Shown piece by piece: positions 25,685 to 33,636 of a stretch of 64,000 bases of DNA. The notes under the pieces are model-generated. The model did not search any database. It was not told the origin of the DNA and saw only the letters and a program-made list of their open reading frames with translations. The stretch is from contig JADJYJ010000035.1 in assembly GCA_016719785.1 (NCBI GenBank), positions 1-64,000 of the forward strand, read 5' to 3'. The DNA is from Candidatus Amarolinea dominans (lineage in GTDB: Bacteria > Chloroflexota > Anaerolineae > SSC4 > Amarolineaceae). The stretch's first letter is position 1; every line of letters starts with the position of its first letter. A program made the position numbers and the translations under genes.

Positions 25685-26651
25685 GCGTCTGTGCCTCACT
25701 CTCGCTGGGGCCGGGCGCCGGCTGGCCGACCATCACAGCCAGAACGCGTCGCCGCACTTCGATCCGCACCCGCCCTTCTCCTAGCGCGTTCCCATCCGCC
25801 ATGATCGGCATGGCAGGCTGGGTGTCAATATCCACCCGGCGCACGTGGTAGTGCTCGATGCGTGGGTCTTCCGGCTTACCGGCGCCCACCCCCTGGAAAG
25901 CATAGCTCAGCAGGTCCAGCTTGGATAGGTCGGCAAAGAAGAGCACATCCAACAAGCCGTCATTGAACGAGGCTGCAGAGCCAACCTGATAATGGAGGCC
26001 GATAAAAGGCATGTTGGAGACCAGGACCACGTGGCCCAGATTGCGGACTTCTTGCTTGTTGTCCAGCACCAGGCGTATCTCGGCTGGCGGGGAACTGACC
26101 AGTGTGGTCAGGAAATCGCGGGCCCGCGCCAGATTGCCGTGTTGGACATCGTCGGCCGAGGGGAAGAGCGTCGAAACCAGCCCCACCGAACAAACTTCCA
26201 GGAAAGGCGTGTTCATGTTGCCGCACGCGGCCATGCCAACGTCCACTTTGATGCGGCGGCCCGTGCGCAGGATGGCGATGGCGGCCGGTAGATCGGTCGG
26301 GATGCCCAGGCTGAGGGCTGTGTTGTTTTGCGTGCCGCTGGGGATGATCCCCAGGGCGCCGCGTGTACCGGCCAGGGTTCTGGCCGCGGCGGAAATGGTG
26401 CCATCACCGCCGCAGACCACGAAGAGGCGGATCCCCCGACCGAGGGCATCCTGAATCGCTCCTGGCAGGTCGCAGCCGGCTTCGACCAGGAAGGTATCCG
26501 GCACGAGCTTCCAGGTCTGCATCTCGTGGATTACATCCACGAGCTCGATAGGCGATCCTCGGGTTGCCCCCGCACTGGGATTGAAGATCAGCATGACCCT
26601 CATGCGGCGTTTACCCGTGGAGCGAGGTCTCTGGTCATGAACTTCTTTCAT
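25668..26651 (-). CDS. diacylglycerol kinase-like lipid kinase
   Basis: A 327-residue cytoplasmic enzyme of the DAG/sphingosine kinase catalytic family. It has the N-terminal NPSAGATRG loop, the nucleotide motif VVCGGDGTISAAA and GIIPSGTQNNTALSLGIP, where Gln-Asn replaces the more usual Gly-Asn. The C-terminal beta-sandwich carries FNDGLLDV and MADGNALGEG. The product is probably phosphatidate, which the adjoining PAP2 enzyme could reverse. The start at 26651 overlaps the YihY stop by 17 bp; an internal ATG at 26603 (MRVMLIFNPSAG) is an alternative. Confidence 0.85.
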   Translation of the reverse strand: MKEVHDQRPRSTGKRRMRVMLIFNPSAGATRGSPIELVDVIHEMQTWKLVPDTFLVEAGCDLPGAIQDALGRGIRLFVVCGGDGTISAAARTLAGTRGALGIIPSGTQNNTALSLGIPTDLPAAIAILRTGRRIKVDVGMAACGNMNTPFLEVCSVGLVSTLFPSADDVQHGNLARARDFLTTLVSSPPAEIRLVLDNKQEVRNLGHVVLVSNMPFIGLHYQVGSAASFNDGLLDVLFFADLSKLDLLSYAFQGVGAGKPEDPRIEHYHVRRVDIDTQPAMPIMADGNALGEGRVRIEVRRRVLAVMVGQPAPGPSESEAQTHAAAG

Positions 26652-27543
26652 GTTGTTGCTGCCTCCGCTGGTAATAGGAGACGCTCAAGTAAGCGCCAAA
26701 GAGAAAGATAACGCCGCTCAGGTAGGCCCACGTCAGGATCGCGACAATGGCTGCCACCGAACCATAAACCAGGTTCGAAACGGAGATGTAGGTGGAAACA
26801 AAGAACAAGAAGGTTTTCTTGGCCAGTTCCCAGAGCAGGCCGGCCCCGATCGCGCCGGGTAAAATCTCGCGCCAGGTCGAAGCTGCATGCGGGAGCATGA
26901 TGTAGAGCACCATGAATAAGGCCACATCGAGCGAGATAGCCAATACCAAACTGATACTGCCACCGATCGGAATGATGGAGTCAGGCAACCAGGCGCGGAA
27001 GTTGGCAAGCAGGCTGCTGGCAAACGAAGCCAGGAAGAGAGCCGGGCCAACGAAGGCGAGGACAAACAGGATGGCCAGACCGCGCCGCTTCCAAATAGGC
27101 CGACTTTGTTTATTGCCCCAAATTCCATTCAAGGTTTGGGTAAGCGTGTAAAAAACGGTCGAGGCAGACCAGATCAAGCCAACGAGCGCGACGCTGGTCA
27201 CTGGCCCGCGCGCCCGAACGATCTCGTCAATATTGGGGCCTACCAACTGGCCGAGGGCAGGTGTAATGAACTCGAGTTTTTGTACGACGAGATGCTGGTC
27301 CATCAACGGGCCCAGGGTGAAGCTGGCAATAGAAATGCTCAGGAGGGTGAGGGGAAACAGGGAGAAAAGGGCAAAGTAGGCAATCGCCGCGGCCGTAACC
27401 GCCGAGTCAGGCTTCAAGGCTTCCCCGGCTGCGCCCGCCAACATCCCTAACCAGCCGTTCGTCCGCTGATCAAACTGGTGCGCGCGGCGGATGACCCGCT
27501 GCCAAAGCAGTGTGAATTCTCTGGGCATTTTGAGTGCGGCCAT
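26635..27543 (-). CDS. YihY/virulence factor BrkB family membrane protein
   Basis: A 302-residue protein with six hydrophobic helices and the family patterns AAAIAYFALFSLFPLTLL, LIWSASTVFYTLTQTLNGIW and the late segment YGSVAAIVAILTWAYLSGVI. Members are inner-membrane proteins, often misannotated as RNase BN; the function is unresolved. The ATG at 27543 follows AGGGAGCGTAAA and lies one base after the TAA of the upstream AI-2E gene, showing translational coupling. Confidence 0.85.
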   Translation of the reverse strand: MAALKMPREFTLLWQRVIRRAHQFDQRTNGWLGMLAGAAGEALKPDSAVTAAAIAYFALFSLFPLTLLSISIASFTLGPLMDQHLVVQKLEFITPALGQLVGPNIDEIVRARGPVTSVALVGLIWSASTVFYTLTQTLNGIWGNKQSRPIWKRRGLAILFVLAFVGPALFLASFASSLLANFRAWLPDSIIPIGGSISLVLAISLDVALFMVLYIMLPHAASTWREILPGAIGAGLLWELAKKTFLFFVSTYISVSNLVYGSVAAIVAILTWAYLSGVIFLFGAYLSVSYYQRRQQQHERSS

Positions 27544-27544
27544 T

Positions 27545-28777
27545 TTACGCTCCCTGTTCGGGCTGAGGCGCAACGGGTAATAACAGCTTGGACGGTTCAG
27601 CCGGCAGAGCCGCTTGCAGAATCGGTTCGGCTTTCACCATCAGTTGGGTAAGCCGCTCCATGCTGCTGGTCACCAAGGGCAGAGACGGCCCTTCCATGGC
27701 CCTTATCGTAGCCCATAGGCGTTCTTGCCGCTCTTTGAGGTCTGAAACCTGGGCCGCCGCCCCAGAAACCGCGCGGCGGCTGACCAGGCGGCTCCACAAG
27801 ATTTGGCAGACCACGGATAATGGGGGCGCGACGATGATGCCGACAAGGCCGAAAGCGTCTGCCAGGGCAATGAGCAGAACAACGGTTAAAATGGGATTAT
27901 CCCATCGGTGGTTGAAAAGCCGCGGCTTGACCCATGCGCCCAGGGCAGTCAAGACGACGAGCGCATAGAGAGCCGTAAACAGACTGAGCTGCACACTGGT
28001 CAACAGCCCGACCAAAAGTACCGTGATGACCGCCAGGGTTACTCCAACCACGGGTATCAGGCAGACCAGAGCGCCAGCCAGCGCCAAGAGCACTGGGTAT
28101 GGGGATCCGAGCAGCCAGAAACCAAAGGCTAACAGCAGTCCCGCCAGGAGACTCTGGACGACCTCGCCGCGCAGGTAAGCGCCGATGTCAGGCTCGATGG
28201 TCCGCCAAACACCACGCGCCTCTTTGCGCTGGCCAGACGGCAGCAACGAGAGCCAGAGTCGTTCAAAATGAATCTGATTGATCATCCAATAGATGCTCAA
28301 GAACAGAATGACGAGTACGCCGCTTACGATGCCGCCAATGCCCTGCGTGAAGCCAAACAGGGCCGGCAGCACGAGCTGCCCCTGGCTGCCGGTCACCGCT
28401 TCGAAGAGCGTACTTGGCGGTGGCAACTGCCCCGCCAGCGCCAGTTGGAACGAGCTGCCCTCCAGCCAGACCGGCAGCTTCCACTCATCCTGCACCGACA
28501 CCGTACGAGCCAACAGTTGAATCTCATTGATCGCGGCCTCACCGGTCAGGAAGAGCAAGAAGCCGAAACTGCCCAGGGCCACCAGGACCAGTAGAATCCA
28601 GGCCACGCGCACCACAAAGCCTCGCCCGACCAGGCGCTGAACCAATGGGCGCGCCGCGGCCGCAAGCGTTAGCGAGATCAACACGTAAACGACGACAATA
28701 CGGAACTGCCACAGCACCACCAGCGCCAGCAGGGTCGTCATAACGGCCGCGCCGAATCCTACCACTTGTTTCGTCAT
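27545..28777 (-). CDS. AI-2E family transporter (second copy)
   Basis: A 410-residue polytopic protein of the TqsA/YdiK/PerM group, with paired N-terminal helices (MTTLLALVVLWQFRIVVVYV), a soluble middle and C-terminal helices with the family GALVCLIPVVGVTLAVIT stretch. The extension after residue ~340 is hydrophilic. The start overlaps the stop of the neighbouring paralog by four bases (ATGA). Members export small molecules or ions such as Na+/H+; the substrate is not predictable. Confidence 0.8.
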   Translation of the reverse strand: MTKQVVGFGAAVMTTLLALVVLWQFRIVVVYVLISLTLAAAARPLVQRLVGRGFVVRVAWILLVLVALGSFGFLLFLTGEAAINEIQLLARTVSVQDEWKLPVWLEGSSFQLALAGQLPPPSTLFEAVTGSQGQLVLPALFGFTQGIGGIVSGVLVILFLSIYWMINQIHFERLWLSLLPSGQRKEARGVWRTIEPDIGAYLRGEVVQSLLAGLLLAFGFWLLGSPYPVLLALAGALVCLIPVVGVTLAVITVLLVGLLTSVQLSLFTALYALVVLTALGAWVKPRLFNHRWDNPILTVVLLIALADAFGLVGIIVAPPLSVVCQILWSRLVSRRAVSGAAAQVSDLKERQERLWATIRAMEGPSLPLVTSSMERLTQLMVKAEPILQAALPAEPSKLLLPVAPQPEQGA

Positions 28778-30048
28778 GATGCACCTGAAGGTCGGACCTG
28801 CGCCAGCAGCGCGTCAAGGTCGGTCGTAATGGTCTCGATCTCATCCATCACCTGGTCAATCTGCTTGACCCTGAGGTCCGAGCCTCTTTTCTTGAGCCGC
28901 GCCTGCTTGCGCAGGTCTTGGGCCAGGTCTTGCGCTTCATAGCGCAGCCGGCTGGCATAATCGCGGCCAGGAGAGACCTCCGGCTCCATCGCTGCTGAAT
29001 GGAAGACGAAACGCTCGAGTAAGAGCTGCAGAATGGCGGCCATGGGAATCGCCATGAGCGCGCCGGCAATGCCGAGTAGCGAGCTAAAGGCAAAGAACGC
29101 CAGCAAGGAGACGAATGGATTAACTCCCACTGCCCTGCGCATGACGCGCGGCACCAGCACGCTGTTTTCAAGCTGCTGAATAATCATCGTGGCGACGATC
29201 ACCCAGATCAACTTGGAAGGCGAGATGGATAGGGCAATGACGGCCGCAGGAATGGCGCCAAGCAGCGGCCCAACCATCGGTACGGCCTCCAGCACGCCCG
29301 CCGCCAGCGCCAGCACCAGGGCATTGGGCAAGCCGATGAGCAGATAGGCAACCAGCGCCATGATGCCAATGACCAGGCAAAGGACGCCTTGTCCGGCCAT
29401 GAAGAAACCAACCTTAGTTTCCATGGCCGAGATCAGTTCGCTAGTGCTCTTGCGTTGGCCCTTTGGAACCAGCAGCAACAAGGACTGAATGGTTCGCGGC
29501 CCATCGAGCGTCCAGTGAAAGGCCAACAGCAGAATGACGATGGCGGTAAAAATGGCTTTGGCCGCCGATGCCACATAACCGAACGCTTGCCCTGCCGAAG
29601 CCAGCATTTGCTGTCCCGTTTGTTGTGTCGGCGCCAGGCTTGGTAGGGTCGCCGGCAGGAACTCACTGAGGCGCACGATCAATTGATTCGGATAATGAAC
29701 CATCCACTCACGCAGGCTTTGGTAGTAACCCGGCACCGCGGCGGCAATCGTTGTCCCTTGCTCGACAATCACCGGGAATAACAGCAGCATGAAGCTGATG
29801 ACCAAGGCGAGCAGCAGCAGGTAGACAAGAATGACCCCCACCATCCGGGGGAGTCCCCGCCGGTGCAACCAGGTTACAAGCGGCCTGATTACCGTGCCTA
29901 TCACGATGGCGACAAACAAGATAAAAATGACCTGGTTGAACCGATAGAGAAGCCAGAAGCCAAGCGCGACAAAAACGAGAACAAGAGTCGCCCACATGAC
30001 GCGGCGAAATGTCCATTGATACGGTTGTGAAGACGGATAGAGTGCCAT
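28774..30048 (-). CDS. AI-2E family transporter (first copy)
   Basis: A 424-residue paralog. The helices WATLVLVFVALGFWLLYRFN and VIFILFVAIVIGTVIRPLVT open it, and the signature GVLEAVPMVGPLLGAIPAAV lies near residue ~270. A charged coiled C-terminus follows (QDLAQDLRKQARLKKRGSD). First gene in a run of five coupled genes (two AI-2E, YihY, lipid kinase, PAP2) that looks like an envelope-lipid operon. The start follows AAGGTAGGGAAAGC. Confidence 0.8.
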   Translation of the reverse strand: MALYPSSQPYQWTFRRVMWATLVLVFVALGFWLLYRFNQVIFILFVAIVIGTVIRPLVTWLHRRGLPRMVGVILVYLLLLALVISFMLLLFPVIVEQGTTIAAAVPGYYQSLREWMVHYPNQLIVRLSEFLPATLPSLAPTQQTGQQMLASAGQAFGYVASAAKAIFTAIVILLLAFHWTLDGPRTIQSLLLLVPKGQRKSTSELISAMETKVGFFMAGQGVLCLVIGIMALVAYLLIGLPNALVLALAAGVLEAVPMVGPLLGAIPAAVIALSISPSKLIWVIVATMIIQQLENSVLVPRVMRRAVGVNPFVSLLAFFAFSSLLGIAGALMAIPMAAILQLLLERFVFHSAAMEPEVSPGRDYASRLRYEAQDLAQDLRKQARLKKRGSDLRVKQIDQVMDEIETITTDLDALLAQVRPSGAS

Positions 30049-30092
30049 GCTTTCCCTACCTTTTGTGAATGTCTGAGATACGCCTGGACTTA

Positions 30093-30734
30093 TCAGGCAA
30101 TTGCATTTTTCGACCGAAACAAGAATGTCAACACAAGCCCTGCGACAAATCCGCCGATGTGCGCCATGTAAGCCACGCCGCCCGTATCTGCCGTATTAGA
30201 AATAGAACCGATGCCGCTAAAAAACTGCAGCACGATCCACAGCCCAATGACGATCAGCGCGGGCATTGGCATCACGCGATTGCCCATCAACACCCTCACT
30301 TTTCCCTGCGGGAAGAGGATGAGATAAGCGCCGAGCACGCCCGCAATCGCTCCCGAGGCGCCCAAATTCGGCACGTTTGATCCGGCGCTAAACGCCAATT
30401 GGGCAAACGTTGCCGCAAGCCCACAGAGCAGGTAGAAAATGATGAACTTGAGGTGCCCGAAGCGGTCTTCGACATTATCGCCGAAGATCCACAAGTAAAG
30501 CATGTTGCCTGCCAGGTGAACCCACCCGGCGTGCATGAACATGGCCGTGAAGAGGGTCAGGAGACCGGCGCCGGGATCGGCAAGGAAGCGAGCCGGTACG
30601 AAAGCCCACTTCTCGATAAAGGGATCGCCCCCGCTCAGCTCCACGAAGAAGAACAGGACGTTCAGGGCGATCAAAACGTAAGTGACCACCGGAAAAGTCC
30701 TGCGAGCGCTATTATCATCACCGATCGGGAACAT
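30093..30734 (-). CDS. rhomboid family intramembrane serine protease
   Basis: A 213-residue membrane protease with six helices. The catalytic serine lies in GASGAIAGVLGAYL, the partner histidine in YMAHIGGFVAGL, and the conserved loop is MFMHAGWVHLAGNMLYLW. It cleaves transmembrane segments within the bilayer. The ATG at 30734 follows GGAGGAAAATTCT. No substrate can be named, though the LPxTG-like stalk protein nearby ends in a suitable single helix. Confidence 0.9.
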   Translation of the reverse strand: MFPIGDDNSARRTFPVVTYVLIALNVLFFFVELSGGDPFIEKWAFVPARFLADPGAGLLTLFTAMFMHAGWVHLAGNMLYLWIFGDNVEDRFGHLKFIIFYLLCGLAATFAQLAFSAGSNVPNLGASGAIAGVLGAYLILFPQGKVRVLMGNRVMPMPALIVIGLWIVLQFFSGIGSISNTADTGGVAYMAHIGGFVAGLVLTFLFRSKNAIA

Positions 30735-30785
30735 AGAATTTTCCTCCGTTTACTCTACTTGGACAAAGGACATAAGGAACAACCC

Positions 30786-31260
30786 TCAGAATTGAGCGGC
30801 CGCCCAGCGCACCGCTTCCGCCATCGTCGGATACGGCAGCATCGCGGTAGCGAGCATCTTAACCGTCAGGCCAAAGCGCATCGCGTAGATTACGGGCGCA
30901 ATCAGATCGCCCGCGTTCGCGCCGAGGATATGCCCGCCGAGCAGCTTGCCATCCGCATCCGCCAGGAGTTTCACGCTGCCGAAGGTCTGATTGTTGGTGA
31001 TCGCGCGATCGAGTTTGTTGAATTGCACGCGCCCCACGCGGTATTCGATCTTGGCCTCTACCAAGTCTGCCTCCGACAAGCCGACCCGGGCGAGTTCGGG
31101 ATCGGTGAATGTCACCCAGGGGATGACGCGATCGTCGAACGCTTGCGGCTCCTGGGCAAACACGTTGTGCGCGACCAGTTCGCCTTGATCGGACGCGACA
31201 TGCGTGAATTGATAACGGCTGGTAATATCACCCTTCCCCGGTCTTGGATTCTCATTGAAA
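30786..31260 (-). pseudogene. C-terminal remnant of an FAD-dependent pyridine nucleotide-disulfide oxidoreductase
   Basis: About 155 residues from the end of a mercuric reductase/lipoamide dehydrogenase-like enzyme: NPRPGKGDITSRYQFTHVA (end of the FAD domain, normally NPR-x-AAGD) and the dimerisation domain up to MAEAVRWAAAQF. The FAD-binding and redox-active parts that should precede it are missing. Upstream of NPR the sequence is the 3' end of the UPP synthase gene, so the break is a recombination junction near 31250. No good start codon or ribosome binding site is visible; it is probably dead. Confidence 0.75.
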
Positions 31261-31935
31261 CTATCCTCCCAGCGTGACATCCTGCGACTCATACCAACGC
31301 AATGCATCGAAGAAGTGCTCCGGTTTGAAGTCCGGCCAGAAGTCATCTATGATGTAGAAATCTGCGTATACTGCCTGCACGGGCAACAGACCGCTCAACC
31401 GCCTGCGGCCTCCCCAGCGCACCACAAGGTCAATTCTTGATACTTCCGCCGAACCGATGCATTCCGTAAATGACTTTCGCTTGCCGCCGGTGGCGGCGCT
31501 CATTTTTGTCGCAGCCTCGCTCAGATCCCAGCGCCAATCGTAGTTCACCAGGAAATTGACCTTTAGCGTGCCGTCGCCGAGTCCCTGCCGGGTCCTGTAG
31601 GGCTTCAGCTCGGGAGGGAAGAGCGGCGAGTCATCATTTCCCACCACCAGTAGCGAAGCGTCCAGCTTAGAAAGCCCGGCTACAGCATCCACGCACGCCT
31701 GCCGAAACGCGGCCGTCTGTTCGGGAGGCCGCTTTGTGTTGTCGCTTGTGAACCCGTAGACGGTCAACTCCTCGATTCCGAGGGCTCGGCAAATGTCATA
31801 GAGCTGGAACCCTGGCGCCAGACCGGAGGCGTAACCCTCTTCTTTGCGCAACCCTCTGTTTTGTGCCCATCTGCGGTTGCCATCGGGTATGAACGCCACA
31901 TGTCTCGGAATACGTCTGAATGTCGGCAAATCCAC
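31261..31935 (-). CDS. uppS: isoprenyl (undecaprenyl) diphosphate synthase
   Basis: A 224-residue cis-prenyltransferase. The substrate-binding signature HVAFIPDGNRRWA lies near the N-terminus, GFTSDNTKRPPEQ in the middle, and RIDLVVRWGGRRRLSG with DFYIIDDFWPDFKPEHF at the end. It makes the lipid carrier for cell wall synthesis from FPP and IPP. The start is taken as GTG at 31935, seven bases after GGGAGGT; the frame reaches 32088 but the extension has no ribosome binding site. The sequence is more divergent than housekeeping copies, so it may be a second enzyme. Confidence 0.85.
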   Translation of the reverse strand: MDLPTFRRIPRHVAFIPDGNRRWAQNRGLRKEEGYASGLAPGFQLYDICRALGIEELTVYGFTSDNTKRPPEQTAAFRQACVDAVAGLSKLDASLLVVGNDDSPLFPPELKPYRTRQGLGDGTLKVNFLVNYDWRWDLSEAATKMSAATGGKRKSFTECIGSAEVSRIDLVVRWGGRRRLSGLLPVQAVYADFYIIDDFWPDFKPEHFFDALRWYESQDVTLGG

Positions 31936-31996
31936 GAGCGCTACCTCCCTTTCACAGCCAACTCTGCACCCCCAACAAGGGGCCCACACTTCATCA

Positions 31997-33484
31997 TCAA
32001 CGTCTTGATGAACCGACTTTCCTGAAATCAATAAAGCCGCGCTCAACGTCCACATCAACCAGTTGCACGCGAATCCGGTCGCCGACATCCACGCCCTCGA
32101 ACCCGCTCATCACCTTTCCTTCGACAGGGACGGTGAGCAGCCTGACCCAGGTGCCCTTGTCGGAAGCGCCTGTGGCAATCGCATTGAACTGTTCGCCGAT
32201 CCTCGATTCGAGGAGGAGCGCCGCGGCGGATTTGCTGACCTGCCGTTCGACCTTGTTAGCGGCGTCCTCTTCTGCGGTGAAATGTTTGGCCAGGACGTCC
32301 AGTTCAGCATAGCTATAGGGCGCCGCTCGGCCCGCGATGGCGGCCTTCAACAGGCGCTGCGTGATCAGATCGGGATAGCGGCGATTCGGGGCGGTGGAAT
32401 GGGCGTAGTCCTTAACCGCGAGACCAAAGTGCCCTGGGGCCGTGTCGCCGGGTCGTTCGGCGACATATTCGCCCGCGCCCAGCAGTTTGATCACCGCGAG
32501 GGAGAGGTCAGGGAAGCCTTGTGGATCGGCAGCTCGCTCCGTGACGAGGAATTTATCCAGCGCTGCCGAATCCGGGGTGTCGGGCAGCTTGGCTCCTTGT
32601 TCGCGGGCCAGCTCGACAATCCGATCCCAACGTTTGGGCGTGCGCACCACGCGGCGGATCGAAGGGAATTTCTTGGCCGCGAGATAGCGGGCGGTCACGC
32701 CGTTGGCTGCGATCATGAAATCCTCGATGAGCTCCTTGGCGCGGTTCTTCTCGTCTACTTCAAGGTCACGGATACGGTCGCCATCGAAGACCGGTTTCGC
32801 CTCGATGGTTTCCAGGCTCAGCGCCCCATGGACATGCCGCAGATTCTTCAGGCTCTGGGCGATCCGATCCTGCACGCGCAAGTTCTCCGCCAGGCCCTTG
32901 ACGGCCGCAATCCCATCGGGGAGAGCGCCGTTCCCCTCCAGCCAGGCCGCCACGCTGTGGTAGGCCAGCTTCGCGTGATTGCGGACGCGCGCCCGATAGA
33001 TATCCGATCCCAGCAGAGCGCCGTCCGCGCCGACCACCATCTCCACGACCACGGCCAGGCGCTCCTCAGCGAAATTCAGGGAGGTGAGGTCGGTAGAAAG
33101 CGCCTCAGGCAGCATCGGGAAAATCTCGGCCGCCGTATAAACCGAGGTCGTGTTGTGGCGCGCGTGTTCGTCAATGGCCGAGCCGTCCTTCACCAGCGCG
33201 TCCACGTCAGCCACGGCCACACGAATCTTGACGTTGCCTCCGGGGAGAGTCTCAGCGACTGTCAGCTGATCCAGGTCGCGCGAGTCGTCGTTGTCAATGG
33301 ATGCCCACAGGAGATCGGTCAGGTCACGAATTGACTCAGCGTTCGTTGCCCCTGCGGCCGCTTGAATCTTGTCCAGTTCGGCCAGCGCCGCGGCCGAAAA
33401 GTCGGGGAGTAACCCGCGTTCGATCATTGCCCTGTGGGCAATACTCTGCAGAAGAGCACGGTGCTGTTGGTCATTGCTGTGCAT
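31997..33484 (-). CDS. RNB-domain (RNase II/R family) exoribonuclease
   Basis: A 495-residue 3'-5' exoribonuclease of the short RNB type. The catalytic aspartate cluster is in ASIDNDDSRDLDQL (residue ~65), with supporting motifs AHSTAPNRRYPDLITQRLL (~365) and a C-terminal OB/S1-like barrel (GVDVGDRIRVQLVDVDVERG). The cold-shock domains of RNase R are missing. The ATG at 33484 has AGGAG 9 bp upstream. Only 24 bp separate it from the 8-bp tandem repeat upstream. Confidence 0.88.
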   Translation of the reverse strand: MHSNDQQHRALLQSIAHRAMIERGLLPDFSAAALAELDKIQAAAGATNAESIRDLTDLLWASIDNDDSRDLDQLTVAETLPGGNVKIRVAVADVDALVKDGSAIDEHARHNTTSVYTAAEIFPMLPEALSTDLTSLNFAEERLAVVVEMVVGADGALLGSDIYRARVRNHAKLAYHSVAAWLEGNGALPDGIAAVKGLAENLRVQDRIAQSLKNLRHVHGALSLETIEAKPVFDGDRIRDLEVDEKNRAKELIEDFMIAANGVTARYLAAKKFPSIRRVVRTPKRWDRIVELAREQGAKLPDTPDSAALDKFLVTERAADPQGFPDLSLAVIKLLGAGEYVAERPGDTAPGHFGLAVKDYAHSTAPNRRYPDLITQRLLKAAIAGRAAPYSYAELDVLAKHFTAEEDAANKVERQVSKSAAALLLESRIGEQFNAIATGASDKGTWVRLLTVPVEGKVMSGFEGVDVGDRIRVQLVDVDVERGFIDFRKVGSSRR

Positions 33485-33508
33485 CGAATCAATCTCCTAT
33501 CACTAATG

Positions 33509-33636
33509 CATTCCTTCATTCCTTCATTCCTTCATTCCTTCATTCCTTCATTCCTTCATTCCTTCATTCCTTCATTCCTTCATTCCTTCATTCCTTCATT
33601 CCTTCATTCCTTCATTCCTTCATTCCTTCATTCCTT
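33509..33636. repeat. octanucleotide tandem repeat, 16 copies of CATTCCTT
   Basis: An exact 128-bp array of the 8-bp unit CATTCCTT, without interruption. It overlaps the last codons and stop of the GH13 gene (minus strand) and ends 24 bp before the RNB gene start. Copy number could vary by slippage. Confidence 0.95.

Noticed and set aside
33509..33636. Octanucleotide array considered as CRISPR or origin iterons
   Set aside because: Perfect head-to-tail 8-mers without spacers; no dnaA-type boxes or replication genes nearby.
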